Shown in pieces: positions 1 through 10,200 of a stretch of DNA of 64,000 nucleotides. Under the pieces are notes generated by a model. It made no database searches. It saw nothing but the letters and a program-made list of their open reading frames with translations, and was not told the origin of the DNA. The stretch comes from Paenibacillus sp. Lineage in GTDB: Bacteria; Bacteroidota; Bacteroidia; Bacteroidales; Muribaculaceae. The stretch lies in NCBI GenBank assembly GCA_023663345.1, contig JAMPHR010000004.1, forward strand, positions 179,326 to 243,325, in the 5' to 3' direction. The number at the start of each line of letters is the position of its first letter. The first letter of the stretch is position 1. The position numbers and the translations under genes were made by a program.

Positions 1-48
1 ATGTCAGCGGATTGTGTTCATGGTAAAAAAGAACATGCCCTTAAACTT

Positions 49-139
49 ATAACCCATAACCTCCTAAACAACCAATAACCCCATAACCTTCAGCTCCGCT
101 GAATAATAACCTTATAACCTTTCAGCCGTAAGGCTGAAA
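49..139. repeat. ATAACC repeats with two related TTCAGC/GCTGAA hairpins
   Basis: ATAACC occurs at 49, 56, 75, 83, 106 and 114. Two hairpins follow copies of it: TTCAGC (89-94) with GCTGAA (98-103) around a 3-base loop, and TTTCAGCC (120-127) with GGCTGAAA (132-139) around GTAA. The two hairpins share the CAGC core, so this looks like a small extragenic palindromic unit present twice. Confidence 0.6.
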
Positions 140-333
140 TAAAAGCTCGGCAAGCGTCCCTTGACATACTGCTACAACTACAACAAAACAATGACTCCCA
201 CCCGTGATGGGCAGGAGCCATTATATCTATAAAAGACCTCTGGATCTCTGGTCTCAAAATTTATTGTATATACTTGATCTTTAGTCTTCTGGTCTAAAAA
301 TATGGTCTAGAAATCTAATCCCTATACTCTATA

Positions 334-377
334 CTTTTCCCTCTATACTAATAAAGGTTCTTTCCCCTCTATACTAA
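334..377. repeat. Short direct repeat (17 of 18 bases) containing CTATACT
   Basis: An 18-base unit at 334-351 recurs at 360-377 with one T/C difference. Both contain CCCTCTATACTAA. Additional CTATACT copies lie at 322 and 329. Function unknown; the second copy ends 8 bases from the stop of the neighbouring minus-strand gene. Confidence 0.6.
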
Positions 378-385
378 AAATACGC

Positions 386-1012
386 TTAAAAGAAATAAGT
401 AACCCTAACATCCCATGTGCGGTTGCGGGCACTTACATCATCGAGCTGGGCAGTCTTGAGCACGTAGGTCATACCCCATGTATAGGAAGCGGCAATCTGC
501 CATCTCTTAAGCACCTCGAAACCGAGACCGGCACACAACTCCACGTCTCCGCCCGAATACTTAAGCGCGTCACACTTGCTGTGACCGGCCTGGATCTGGA
601 TAATCGGACCACCGAATACAAACGGTGCCACATAATCCTCAAGACCCTGCATACGGGTCCACTTGAACTTCAGATTGAAAGGTATCGAGATATTGTGGAG
701 AAAGACTCTCTCATTTCCATATCCCTGCGAACTCCATATTATATTGGGTTCATCGGCAAGATGCAATGTAGCGCCCTGTTGCTGGTACATCAGGCCGAGT
801 TCGAGGCCGAAACCGATGCCGGGGAACATCATCTCACCACGCACACCCAACGACTCGCCCACACCGTTGCTCACTCCGAAAAGATCCTGCTTGAATTTCA
901 TGCTGTTTACGTTAATTCCGGCAGTGGCACCCCAACGCATCTGAGCGTTGGCCAAAGGGGTGGCACACAGTGCCACAAAGGCTATAAGTAGGGCTGTTAA
1001 GCTTCGTTTCAT
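386..1012 (-). CDS. PorT/OmpW-like outer-membrane beta-barrel protein
   Basis: A 208-residue protein with a clear signal peptide (MKRSLTALL... ending in ANA before Q), alternating hydrophobic strands and a terminal YFF, as expected for a small outer-membrane barrel of the OMP_b-brl_2/PorT-like type common in Bacteroidetes. An in-frame ATG at 1049-1051 lies upstream of the likely promoter (1038-1045), and the signal peptide begins at 1012, so I choose 1012. It stands alone, divergent from the peptidase gene. The ligand or partner cannot be read from the sequence. PorT itself acts in type 9 secretion, but this protein is too generic to assign that role. Confidence 0.8.
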   Translation of the reverse strand: MKRSLTALLIAFVALCATPLANAQMRWGATAGINVNSMKFKQDLFGVSNGVGESLGVRGEMMFPGIGFGLELGLMYQQQGATLHLADEPNIIWSSQGYGNERVFLHNISIPFNLKFKWTRMQGLEDYVAPFVFGGPIIQIQAGHSKCDALKYSGGDVELCAGLGFEVLKRWQIAASYTWGMTYVLKTAQLDDVSARNRTWDVRVTYFF

Positions 1013-1037
1013 GTCAGTGTCTATAATTTTTGATGGA

Positions 1038-1045
1038 CAAAGATA
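1038..1045 (-). promoter_or_regulatory. Bacteroidetes -7 box for the barrel gene
   Basis: On the minus strand the bases read TATCTTTG, matching TAnnTTTG, 26 bases before the chosen start at 1012. No good TTTG -33 box is visible. The position favours the downstream start codon. Confidence 0.45.
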
Positions 1046-1089
1046 CAACATTTTTCGTTATTTTTTCGGGAGTTTACATATTTTTAGTG

Positions 1090-1097
1090 TAACTTTG
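1090..1097 (+). promoter_or_regulatory. Bacteroidetes -7 box (TAACTTTG) for the C1 peptidase
   Basis: TAACTTTG fits TAnnTTTG and lies 65 bases before the start at 1163. The -33 region is AT-rich but lacks a clean TTTG. Confidence 0.5.
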
Positions 1098-1162
1098 CAT
1101 TATACACATATTATAGTAACTCACCTTATTAAGTTACCTTAATAATCCATCATCATAAACCA

Positions 1163-2377
1163 ATGAAAAAGTATCTATCCGCCATCCTCATGGCCACAAT
1201 CTCTCTCGGAGCGTTTGCTGAAGGCAAGCCCGCCAAGAAAGACAAGAAGGAGCCCGAAGGCTATCAGTTCACCGACGTGAAAGTCAACAAGACAACTCCC
1301 GTCAAGGACCAGAACAAGTCAGGAACATGCTGGAGCTTCTCGGGAATAAGCTTCCTCGAGGACGAACTGCTCCGCACCACCGGCAAGGAATATGACCTCA
1401 GCGAGATGTGGGTTGTACGTCATTGCTACAACGACAAGGCCGATAAATACGTGCGCATGGAAGGCAAGATCAACTTCGCCCAGGGCGGTGGCACCACCGA
1501 TGTCGGATATGTATATGACCGCTACGGCATGGTACCCGAGAGCGCCTACCGCGGACTCGAATACGGCGAAGACAAGCACGACCACTATGAGATGGAGCCC
1601 GCTCTCCGTGGCATAGTTGATGCCGTCAACAATAAGAAAGGCAAGAAATCCACAGCCTGGAAAAAAGCCTTCAACGGTGTGCTCGACGCATATCTGGGCA
1701 AACTTCCCGAGACTTTCGAGTACGAGGGCAAGACCTACACCCCCCAGTCGTTCGCCAAGATGCTCAACCTCAACATGGCCGACTACATCCCCGTGACCTC
1801 CTACACCCACCATCCTTTCTACACCACTTTCCCCCTCGAGATCGCCGACAACTGGCTGTGGGAGGATTCCTACAATGTACCCCTCGAGGAAATGAAAGCC
1901 ATCGTTGACAACGCCCTCGACAACGGATACTCAATCGCATGGGGTGCTGATGTGAGCGAACCCGGATTCAAGTGGACCGACGGTTACGCCGTACTCCCCA
2001 AGAAAAAGACCGAGGCCGACCTCTCTGGCACTGAACTCGCCCGCTGGGTCACCCTCAGCGACAAGGAGCGTGAAAACGAGAACAACGACGTGAGCAAGCC
2101 CCGCGAGGAGGTAGTCGTTACTCAGGAACTGCGCCAGGAGATGTTCGACAACCACGAGACCACCGACGACCACGGCATGGTGATCATGGGCAAGGCAGTT
2201 GACCAGAACGGCACTCGCTACTATAAGGTGAAGAACTCTTGGGACACCAACCAGAAATACGGTGGCTTCTTCTACGTTTCCGAGCCCTACTTCATGGGCA
2301 AGACCATGAGCATCCTCGTTCACCGCGACGCCATCCCCGCCGAAATTGCCGCCAAGATGAATCTTCCCAAAAGATAA
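1163..2377 (+). CDS. Secreted C1B-family cysteine peptidase (aminopeptidase C / bleomycin hydrolase-like)
   Basis: A 404-residue papain-fold peptidase. Catalytic Cys56 lies in GTCWSFSG, His337 in DHGMVIMG and Asn358 in VKNSWD, giving the full Cys-His-Asn triad with the C1B spacing. A signal peptide of about 20 residues (MKKYLSAILM..AFAEG) predicts export, unlike the cytoplasmic PepC of Firmicutes. Secreted relatives are common in Bacteroidales and probably trim peptides in the periplasm. A lysine-rich linker follows the signal peptide. The next gene starts 6 bases after the stop, so the two are probably cotranscribed. Confidence 0.9.
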   Translation: MKKYLSAILMATISLGAFAEGKPAKKDKKEPEGYQFTDVKVNKTTPVKDQNKSGTCWSFSGISFLEDELLRTTGKEYDLSEMWVVRHCYNDKADKYVRMEGKINFAQGGGTTDVGYVYDRYGMVPESAYRGLEYGEDKHDHYEMEPALRGIVDAVNNKKGKKSTAWKKAFNGVLDAYLGKLPETFEYEGKTYTPQSFAKMLNLNMADYIPVTSYTHHPFYTTFPLEIADNWLWEDSYNVPLEEMKAIVDNALDNGYSIAWGADVSEPGFKWTDGYAVLPKKKTEADLSGTELARWVTLSDKERENENNDVSKPREEVVVTQELRQEMFDNHETTDDHGMVIMGKAVDQNGTRYYKVKNSWDTNQKYGGFFYVSEPYFMGKTMSILVHRDAIPAEIAAKMNLPKR

Positions 2378-2383
2378 GAAGTA

Positions 2384-3514
2384 TTGAATCAAATACATCT
2401 GTTCAACCCCGAGAACGATCTCGCACTCGCGCTCGGATGCCGACACTACACACCCCCGCCCCATGCCGCCGCGCTTCACAGGGCGGGGGCTCTTATACCC
2501 GCTTGGTGGGCTGCCAAGGTGGATACCATCATAGTACCCTCCTCCGATCGGGAGTCATATCTCGCCGATACAGAATGGCTCAGCCGGCAGTGGGGACTGA
2601 AACCTCTTATCCACTCATCGCTTGACAGCGAATCATGCAACCATCTCCCCTCACCATGGGGATGGAGCCTCGACACCTGCCGGCAATTCTCATTGGCAGG
2701 ATTATCTCAAGAACAGCTCCCTTCCGCCGATAATGTCACCACTCTGCGACAGCTCAGCCATCGGCGATCGTCAATAGCCATCCTCTCCTCGCTCGGCGAA
2801 GAACGCCTGTTGCCCGTCGAGGTCACCGACCCCGACGTGGCGGTATCGATCGAGACCGCTCATCCCGGATGCTTTTTCAAATCCCCTTGGTCATGTAGCG
2901 GACGCGGTGTATTCTGTGCCGGAGGCATATCTCCCGAAGTGATCCATTCCAAGGCCAAAGGCATCATCCATCGGCAAGGGAGCGTGATGGTGGAGCGTGG
3001 ATATGACAAGATCACAGATTTCGCCTCTCTGTTCAATAGCGACGGCAAGCAGGTGACGTTCCGCGGACTCTCATTGTTCATCACCGAAAACCGTGGCGTA
3101 TATTCAGGCAACGTGGTGGCTCCGCAAGCAATGATTCTCGACATGATCGACCGGTCCGCCCTCGATGCCGACGGCCATTCCGCCACTGATCTGCCCCGGC
3201 AGATCCACGACATCGTATCATCCCTCGAGCCTATACTCTCCGGCCTCATCTGTCCCCATTACACAGGCTGGCTCGGCATCGACATGATGATCTATCGTGA
3301 CACCGACGGGCAACCTCGCATCCATCCATGTATCGAGCTTAACCTGCGCATGACAATGGGAGTGGTAGCGATGCACGTGGCCGACCGTCTCAACCCCTCG
3401 ACGCCAGGCCTCATATCATGGCAGAGGACCAGAACCTCACCCGATCCTCACCGCCTTCTGCTCCCGCCACGCGACGGCTTTGCCCTGACGCTCGACAGTC
3501 ATCCCGGACTGTGA
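2384..3514 (+). CDS. Uncharacterised ATP-grasp-like protein
   Basis: A 376-residue protein that I cannot name. The start codon is TTG; no ATG is near, and the N-terminal HLFNPENDLALA has the look of a conserved family signature. It has no signal peptide or membrane segment. The C-terminal half looks like an ATP-grasp fold: a nucleotide-binding lysine and glycine-rich loop at K166-SPW-SCSGRG (to G175), a VMVERGYDKITDF strand, then LGIDMM and C316-I-E-L-N-L-R322, resembling the metal-binding Asp and Glu-x-Asn-x-Arg of the superfamily. ATP-grasp enzymes join a carboxylate to an amine or thiol; the substrate here is unknown. It sits 6 bases after the peptidase and 26 before ruvA. Confidence 0.7.
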   Translation: MNQIHLFNPENDLALALGCRHYTPPPHAAALHRAGALIPAWWAAKVDTIIVPSSDRESYLADTEWLSRQWGLKPLIHSSLDSESCNHLPSPWGWSLDTCRQFSLAGLSQEQLPSADNVTTLRQLSHRRSSIAILSSLGEERLLPVEVTDPDVAVSIETAHPGCFFKSPWSCSGRGVFCAGGISPEVIHSKAKGIIHRQGSVMVERGYDKITDFASLFNSDGKQVTFRGLSLFITENRGVYSGNVVAPQAMILDMIDRSALDADGHSATDLPRQIHDIVSSLEPILSGLICPHYTGWLGIDMMIYRDTDGQPRIHPCIELNLRMTMGVVAMHVADRLNPSTPGLISWQRTRTSPDPHRLLLPPRDGFALTLDSHPGL

Positions 3515-3540
3515 CCCATAACTCAGATATTCAATAGACT

Positions 3541-4134
3541 ATGTACGAATACATCAAAGGAATAATCACCGAAAACACCCCCACCTACGTAGCCGTCGAG
3601 GCCGCGGGCATAGGCTACATGGTGAACATCTCCCTCAACACATTCGAAGCCCTGCAAAACTGCAAGGGCGAGGTGAAACTGCTCCTCCACGAAGTGATAC
3701 GCGAGGACGCATGGGTGCTTTACGGCTTCTTCACCACTAAAGAGCGCGACCTGTTCCGCCTGCTCATAGGCGTATCGGGAGTAGGCCCCAACACCGCCTG
3801 CCTCATCCTCTCATCCATCACCCCGGCCGAACTCGAGGTCACTATAACATCGGGCGACCACACTCGCCTTAAGGCAGTTAAAGGAATCGGGGCAAAAACA
3901 GCCCAAAGGATAATTGTTGACCTGAAAGATAAAATAAAACCGTCGGACGAAGCGTTATCCATACAGCCCAACCTGCCGGGTGCCAACAACGAAATCTACG
4001 AGGAGGCATTTGCCGCCCTCACGGCCCTCGGCTTCCCACGGCCACAGTCGCAGAAGGTGCTCCGACGCATATTCGATGTCGATCCGGCCATCAAGGTAGA
4101 AGCCGCCATCAAGCAGGCTCTGGGCATGATGTAA
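3541..4134 (+). CDS. ruvA: Holliday junction branch migration protein RuvA
   Basis: A 197-residue protein of normal RuvA length. It has the N-terminal OB-fold domain (MYEYIKGIITENTPTYVAVEAAG), two helix-hairpin-helix motifs (GVSGVGPNTA and VKGIGAKTAQRI) that bind junction DNA, and a C-terminal three-helix domain ending LGMM that contacts RuvB. RuvA tetramers load the RuvB motor on recombination intermediates. No ruvB or ruvC is adjacent. The TAA stop at 4132-4134 is in the same frame as sprA, and the frame stays open from there into sprA. Confidence 0.97.
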   Translation: MYEYIKGIITENTPTYVAVEAAGIGYMVNISLNTFEALQNCKGEVKLLLHEVIREDAWVLYGFFTTKERDLFRLLIGVSGVGPNTACLILSSITPAELEVTITSGDHTRLKAVKGIGAKTAQRIIVDLKDKIKPSDEALSIQPNLPGANNEIYEEAFAALTALGFPRPQSQKVLRRIFDVDPAIKVEAAIKQALGMM

Positions 4135-4206
4135 CCACGCATTGTCCTACCAAGATTTCTGAAACGATTTCATCACATATATTGCATAGCAGCCGCCACG
4201 GGCATT

Positions 4207-7200
4207 GTGTTGATGCTCATGGTGGTTGCATTGCATAGCTACGCCCGGGGCAATGATCCAGACTTCACCCCTCCGGCCTCGATCGTGACAGCCGATCCTC
4301 TCGTGGAGGAGGCCGACTCAGTGATGTTGCCTTTCCAGGTAAGTCCCACGGTACCTATGCGCTACCGCGACTTCATGGCCGGGGAATATGCCGCCGATCT
4401 CACCGCTCCGTCCAACATCAGCACCGTCACTGAATATGACCCTCAGATGGGATGCTATGTGGTGAGGACCAGGCTCGGTGACAGGGACATAGTGACACCG
4501 TTCTACCTCACCCCCGAGCAGTACAACGATTGGCAGAACCGCCGGTCTATGCGCGATTATTTCCGTATGCGCAACACCGAGGCCCTGACAGCTCCATCAC
4601 GCGAGCCGTTCAATATCCTCGACATGAATTTCGCGCTCGGTCCGCTTGAAAAGATATTCGGTCCAGGCGGTGTGAGCCTACGCACACAAGGATCGATAAA
4701 TATTTCCACCGGCATCAAATCCAACAAGACCGACAATCCGGCTCTCTCGCTCGATTCGCGCCGTAAGATCTACTTTGATTTCGACCAGAAGATACAGGCA
4801 ACGATACAGGCCACGGTGGGTGACCGCATGAAGTTCAACATGACCTACAACACCGATGCCACATTTGATTTCGATTCCAAGAATATCAAACTGGCCTATG
4901 AGGGGAAAGAGGACGACATAGTGAAATCCATCGAGGCCGGAAACGTGTCGCTGACCACCGGGTCATCGCTGATAAGGGGAAGCACCGCCCTCTTTGGTAT
5001 CAAGACCAAACTGCAATTTGGAAAACTCACGGCCACAGCACTCGTCTCGCAACAAAACTCGGAATCAACCACCGTGAGCACCCGAGGCGGATCTCAGACC
5101 ACCGATTTCAAGATCCGGGCCGATGAGTACGATCAGAACCGCCATTTCTTCCTGGCCCAGTATTTCCATGACAATTACGACCGGTTTGCCTCCCGTCTTC
5201 CGCTTGTGACCTCGGGCATAAATATCACACGCATCGAGGTGTGGGTCACCAACAAGAACAGCCATTTCGACCAAAGCCGCAACTTTGTAGCCTTCATGGA
5301 CCTCGGCGAGAACTCCACCCTGGCCAGCGACTACTGGCAACCTGACCACTCCTCACCCGTTCCCTCCAACAGCTCCAACAATCTGCTGTCCACATTAAAG
5401 ACCGAGTATCCCGAGGCAAGAAACATCAACACCGTCACCCAGGCCCTTGCTCCCCTTACGGCCTACGGCATCGAGGGCGGACGCGATTACGAGAAAGTGG
5501 AATCGGCACGTCTGCTCTCGTCATCGGAATATACCCTCAACCCCACTCTCGGCTATATCTCGCTCCGCAACGCGCTTAATGCCGACGAGGTGCTGGGCGT
5601 AGCCTACGAATACACCTACAACGGACGCACATTTCAGGTGGGAGAATTTTCAGCCGACATTACCACCACCAATCAGTCTCTCTATCTAAAGATGCTCAAG
5701 TCTACCACCGTGAACACCCGGTTGCCTATGTGGCGTCTGATGATGAAAAACGTGTATCCGCTTGGAGCATATCAGGTACAGCAACAAAATTTCCGTCTCA
5801 ATATCAAGTATCTGAGTGACACTACGGGCATCGAGATAAACTATCTGCCGGTAGCAGGACTCTCCACAGTGCCGTTGCTTCAGGTAATGGGGCTCGACCG
5901 CATCGACAGTAACCAGGCCTCCAATCCCGACGGATTTTTCGACTTCATCGACGGATACACCATACTCGCCTCCCAGGGCAAGATAATATTCCCCGTGGTG
6001 GAGCCATTCGGGCGCAACCTTGCAGAGAAGATCGGGAACCCTGTGCTGGCTCAGAAATACGTGTACCAGGAGCTTTACGACTCCACTCTCATCGTGGCCA
6101 GACAGTTTGCCGACAAGAACAAATTCATCCTCACCGGTAAATATCAGGCATCCTCAGGCTCACAGATCAGGCTCAACGCCATGAACGTGCCCCGAGGATC
6201 GGTGATAGTTACAGCCGGCGGAGTGGTGCTCAACGAGAACAGCGACTACACCGTGGACTATGCCATGGGCATTGTCACCATCACCAACCAGAGCATCATC
6301 GACTCGGGGCAGAGTATCAGCGTGACACTCGAGAACCAGTCGCTCTACTCCACCCAGCGTAAGACCCTCGTGGGTCTCGACCTCAACTATCGGTTCAACA
6401 AGGATTTCAACGTCGGGGCCACCCTCATGCACTTCTCGGAAAAATCGCTCACCGAGAAAGTAAACATCGGGGACGAGGTGGTCAACAACACCATATGGGG
6501 ACTGAACACCCAGTACAACACACGGTTTATGTGGCTCACCAATCTCCTCAACAAGATCCCCACTGTCAATGCCGTACAGCCATCCTCCCTGTCGGTGCAG
6601 GCTGAATTTGCCCAGCTTATACCACGCACCCAGAAAAGCGGCTCCAACAAGGGATCAAGCTATATCGACGATTTCGAGTCCACCCAAATAGGCATAGACC
6701 TGCGCACCCCCTACGCATGGTTCCTTGCCTCCACCCCATACGATCCGGCATCCACGGCCCTGTTTCCCGAAGCGGCCCTGAGCGACAATGTGGACTACGG
6801 CAAGAACCGAGCCCTCATCAACTGGTACTATATCGACCGCATGTTCACCGAGCGTAACTCATCGCTCTGCCCGGGTTATATCAAAAGCGATCCCGCCCAG
6901 ATGAACAACCCCTACATCCGTGAGGTAACATCACGCGAGATATTCCCCGGCCGACAGCTCACCTATGGGGAGTCCAACACCATCCAGACCCTCAACCTGT
7001 CATTCTATCCCTCCGAGCGCGGACCCTACAACCTCGATGCCACCGACATTGATGACCAAGGGCGCCTCCTCTACCCCGAGCGACGGTGGGGAGGAGTAAT
7101 GCGCCGCATGGACAACACCAATTTCGAGGCTTCCAATATAGAGTATGTCCAGTTCTGGATGCTGTCACCGTTCCTTGACCCCGACAACGACAATCTCGAG

Positions 7201-10200
7201 GGAGGTGATCTGTATTTCAACTTCGGCGAAATATCCGAGGATATCCTCAAGGACGGACTGAAAAGCTACGAGAACGGCATCCCGGTTAACGGCGACAATC
7301 AGTTCATGAAGGAGACCGTGTGGGGACGTGTGTCCTCGCAAAACTCCCTCACCTACGCATTCGATAATAACAACAGCGCCCGGCCTATCCAGGACGTGGG
7401 TCTCGACGGACTAAAGAACGATGACGAGTTCTCATTCCCTTCCTATTCCACCTATCTCGAAGGATTACGCCGTCGCCTGTCCCCCGAAGCCATCGACCGT
7501 ATGCAACAGGACCGTTTCTCCCCCTTCAACGACCCTGCCGGCGACAATTACCACTTCTTCCGGGGATATGACTACGACGAACAGCGTCTCGGTGTACTCG
7601 AGCGATACAAACGCTACAACGGCGTGGAGGGCAACTCACTGTCGCCCGACGAGGCTCCCGATCCTCTCTACCAATCTTCCAAATCGGTGCCCGATGTCGA
7701 GGACATAAACCAGGACAACACTCTCAATGAGTACGAGCGCTATTTCCAATACCGCGTGTCGATACGCCCCGCCGATCTCGAGGTAGGCAAGAACTACATC
7801 ACCGACAAGCAGACCTCTACCGTGGTCAACCACGACGGCACTACCCAGGAGGTTGTGTGGTATCAGTTCAAGATCCCCTTGAGCGACTACGAGAAAGTGG
7901 TGGGAAACATCTCCGACTTCTCCACCATCCGCTTCGCCCGCATGTTCATGACCGGATTCAAGGCACCCACCCATCTGCGTTTTGCCACGCTCGAACTTGT
8001 GAAAGGCGAGTGGCGCCCCTATGGTTTCAACCTCAACACCCGTGGCGATGCTCCTGCTGAGGGTGAGCTGGATGTCTCGGTGGTCAACATCGAGGAGAAC
8101 GCCGAGCGTGAACCGGTCAATTATGTGCTCCCCCCCGGAGTGTCACGCATCACCGATCCGGGCCAGAGCCAGATAGTACAACTCAACGAGCAGTCCATCT
8201 CGCTTAAGGTCGAAGGCCTCCAGGCCGGTGACGCACGCGGCATCTATAAGAACACCATGCTCGATCTGCGCAATTACAAGCGTATGCAGATGTGGATACA
8301 TGCCGAGAGATTGATCGATGATCTCACCAATCTCGGCAACGGCGAACTGTCGGCCTTCATCCGTCTCGGATCCGACGTGAAGGACAATTATTATGAATAC
8401 GAGATTCCGCTCGAGCTCACTCCAGCCGGACGTTATTCCGATGATTCGGCAACCGACCGTGGCATAGTGTGGCCGAGAAACAACTATATGGATTTCGAGC
8501 TACAGGCACTCGTGGACCTGAAAAAGGAGCGCAACCGTGCCAAAAACGAGAATGAGCCGGGAGTAGGATTTGCCGTCCCCTACACCTCACGCGATCCAGG
8601 CAATGAGCGCAACCGCATCACCGTGACCGGCAACCCGTCGCTCAGCGATGTGAGGGTCATGCTGATAGGTGTACGCAACAACTCCCCCGTTGTCAAGGAC
8701 GGCATAGTATGGCTAAATGAACTGAAAGTCACCGATTTCAACAATTCAGGAGGATGGGCCGCCAAAGGCAACGTAAATCTCGGTGTATCCGACATAGCCA
8801 CCCTCAACATGGGTGCACACATCGAGACAGCCGGATTCGGAGCTGTGGATCAGCCCCTCAACGCCCGGCGCATGGACGATTACGAGCAGTATAATTTTGC
8901 CATGCAGATCGATGCCGGACGGTTTTTCCCCGAGAAAGCCCGGCTCAGAGCACCCATATACTACTCGGTGTCAAAAGAAAAAATCACGCCCAAATACAAT
9001 CCTCTTGATCAGGATGTGGAACTGAAAGATGCCCTCGATGCCTGTATCACCAAGGCTCAGAAGGACTCAATACTCAACTATGCCGTGGAGCGCACCACCA
9101 TACGCAGTTTCTCAATCTCGGGACTGAAATTCGATGTGAAAAGCAAGACTCCGAAGCCGTGGGATCCCGCCAACTTCACGTTCAATTTCTCCTTCAATAA
9201 GCAGACCCGCAACGATCCCACTACCGAATACGAGTACACCAACGATTACCGTGGCTCACTGCAATACACCTACTCCCCCTACAACAAGGGAGTGCGCCCG
9301 CTTGCGTTCATCAAGAGCCGGTCGCGCAACCTGAAATTCTTCCGTGAATGGGAATTCAACTACCTACCCACCACCATATCATTCCTCACCACCATTTCGC
9401 GTTACTATTACGAGATGCAGACCCGTTCGGAGACCGATATAGATTTCCGTCTGCCTGTATCGGTAAGTAAAAACTTCATCTGGGACCGGCAGTTCTCCCT
9501 CTCATGGAACTTCACCAAGTCGCTCAGCATGAATTTCAGTAGCAACACCTCGGCCCGCATTGATGAGACGATGGGCGCTGTGAACCGCCGTCTGTTCCCC
9601 GATGAATACCGTGAATGGAAGGACACGGTGTTGCGGAGCATCATGCACCTTGGTACCCCCTGGAGCTACAACCAGTCATTCGTGGTCAGCTACCGCGCAC
9701 CATTCTCCAAGATTCCGGTGCTCGACTGGCTCACCGGCAACCTCTCCTACAACGCCACCTACCGCTGGGACCGTGGTGCGGAAGTCGACGGCATCTCAAT
9801 GGGCAACTCAATAGCCAATCAGGCGGCAGTCAATGCCGACGGACGCATCAATTTCGAGAACATCTACCGTAAATGGTCGTTCACCAAAGCGGTAGACCAG
9901 CGTTTCATGGCCAATCGCCCCAAAGTGACCACGAAAAAGCCCAAACGCTTCGAGCGTACATTCGCCCTGCAACCCGATACCTCCTTCAACATCCGCCACA
10001 ATCTCAGATCGCCGAAAGTGAAAGTCTCCGCGACTACTGTAGATGGTAAACCTGTCAGGATAACCCACAAAGTGGTCGATGCCAACAACATCACCATTCT
10101 CACACGTGGCGACCAAAACCTGAAATTCACCATTCAGGAACTTCCTGAAAAGCAAAAGAGCCTATGGCGCGAGGTTGCCGAATACGGCACACGACTCCTC

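Larger units (their letters stand above)
1..385. other. Non-coding, repeat-rich left end of the window
   Basis: No gene can be supported here. A 25-codon reading frame from base 1 to the TAA at 76-78 could be the tail of a gene starting outside the window, but nothing in it is recognisable. The stretch contains six copies of ATAACC (49-119), two small hairpins, three GGTCT repeats and four CTATACT repeats. Its composition is simpler and more AT-rich than the flanking genes. Confidence 0.7.

Noticed and set aside
1-385. CRISPR-like array at the left end
   Set aside because: The repeats are only 6 to 18 bases, irregularly spaced and without uniform spacers.
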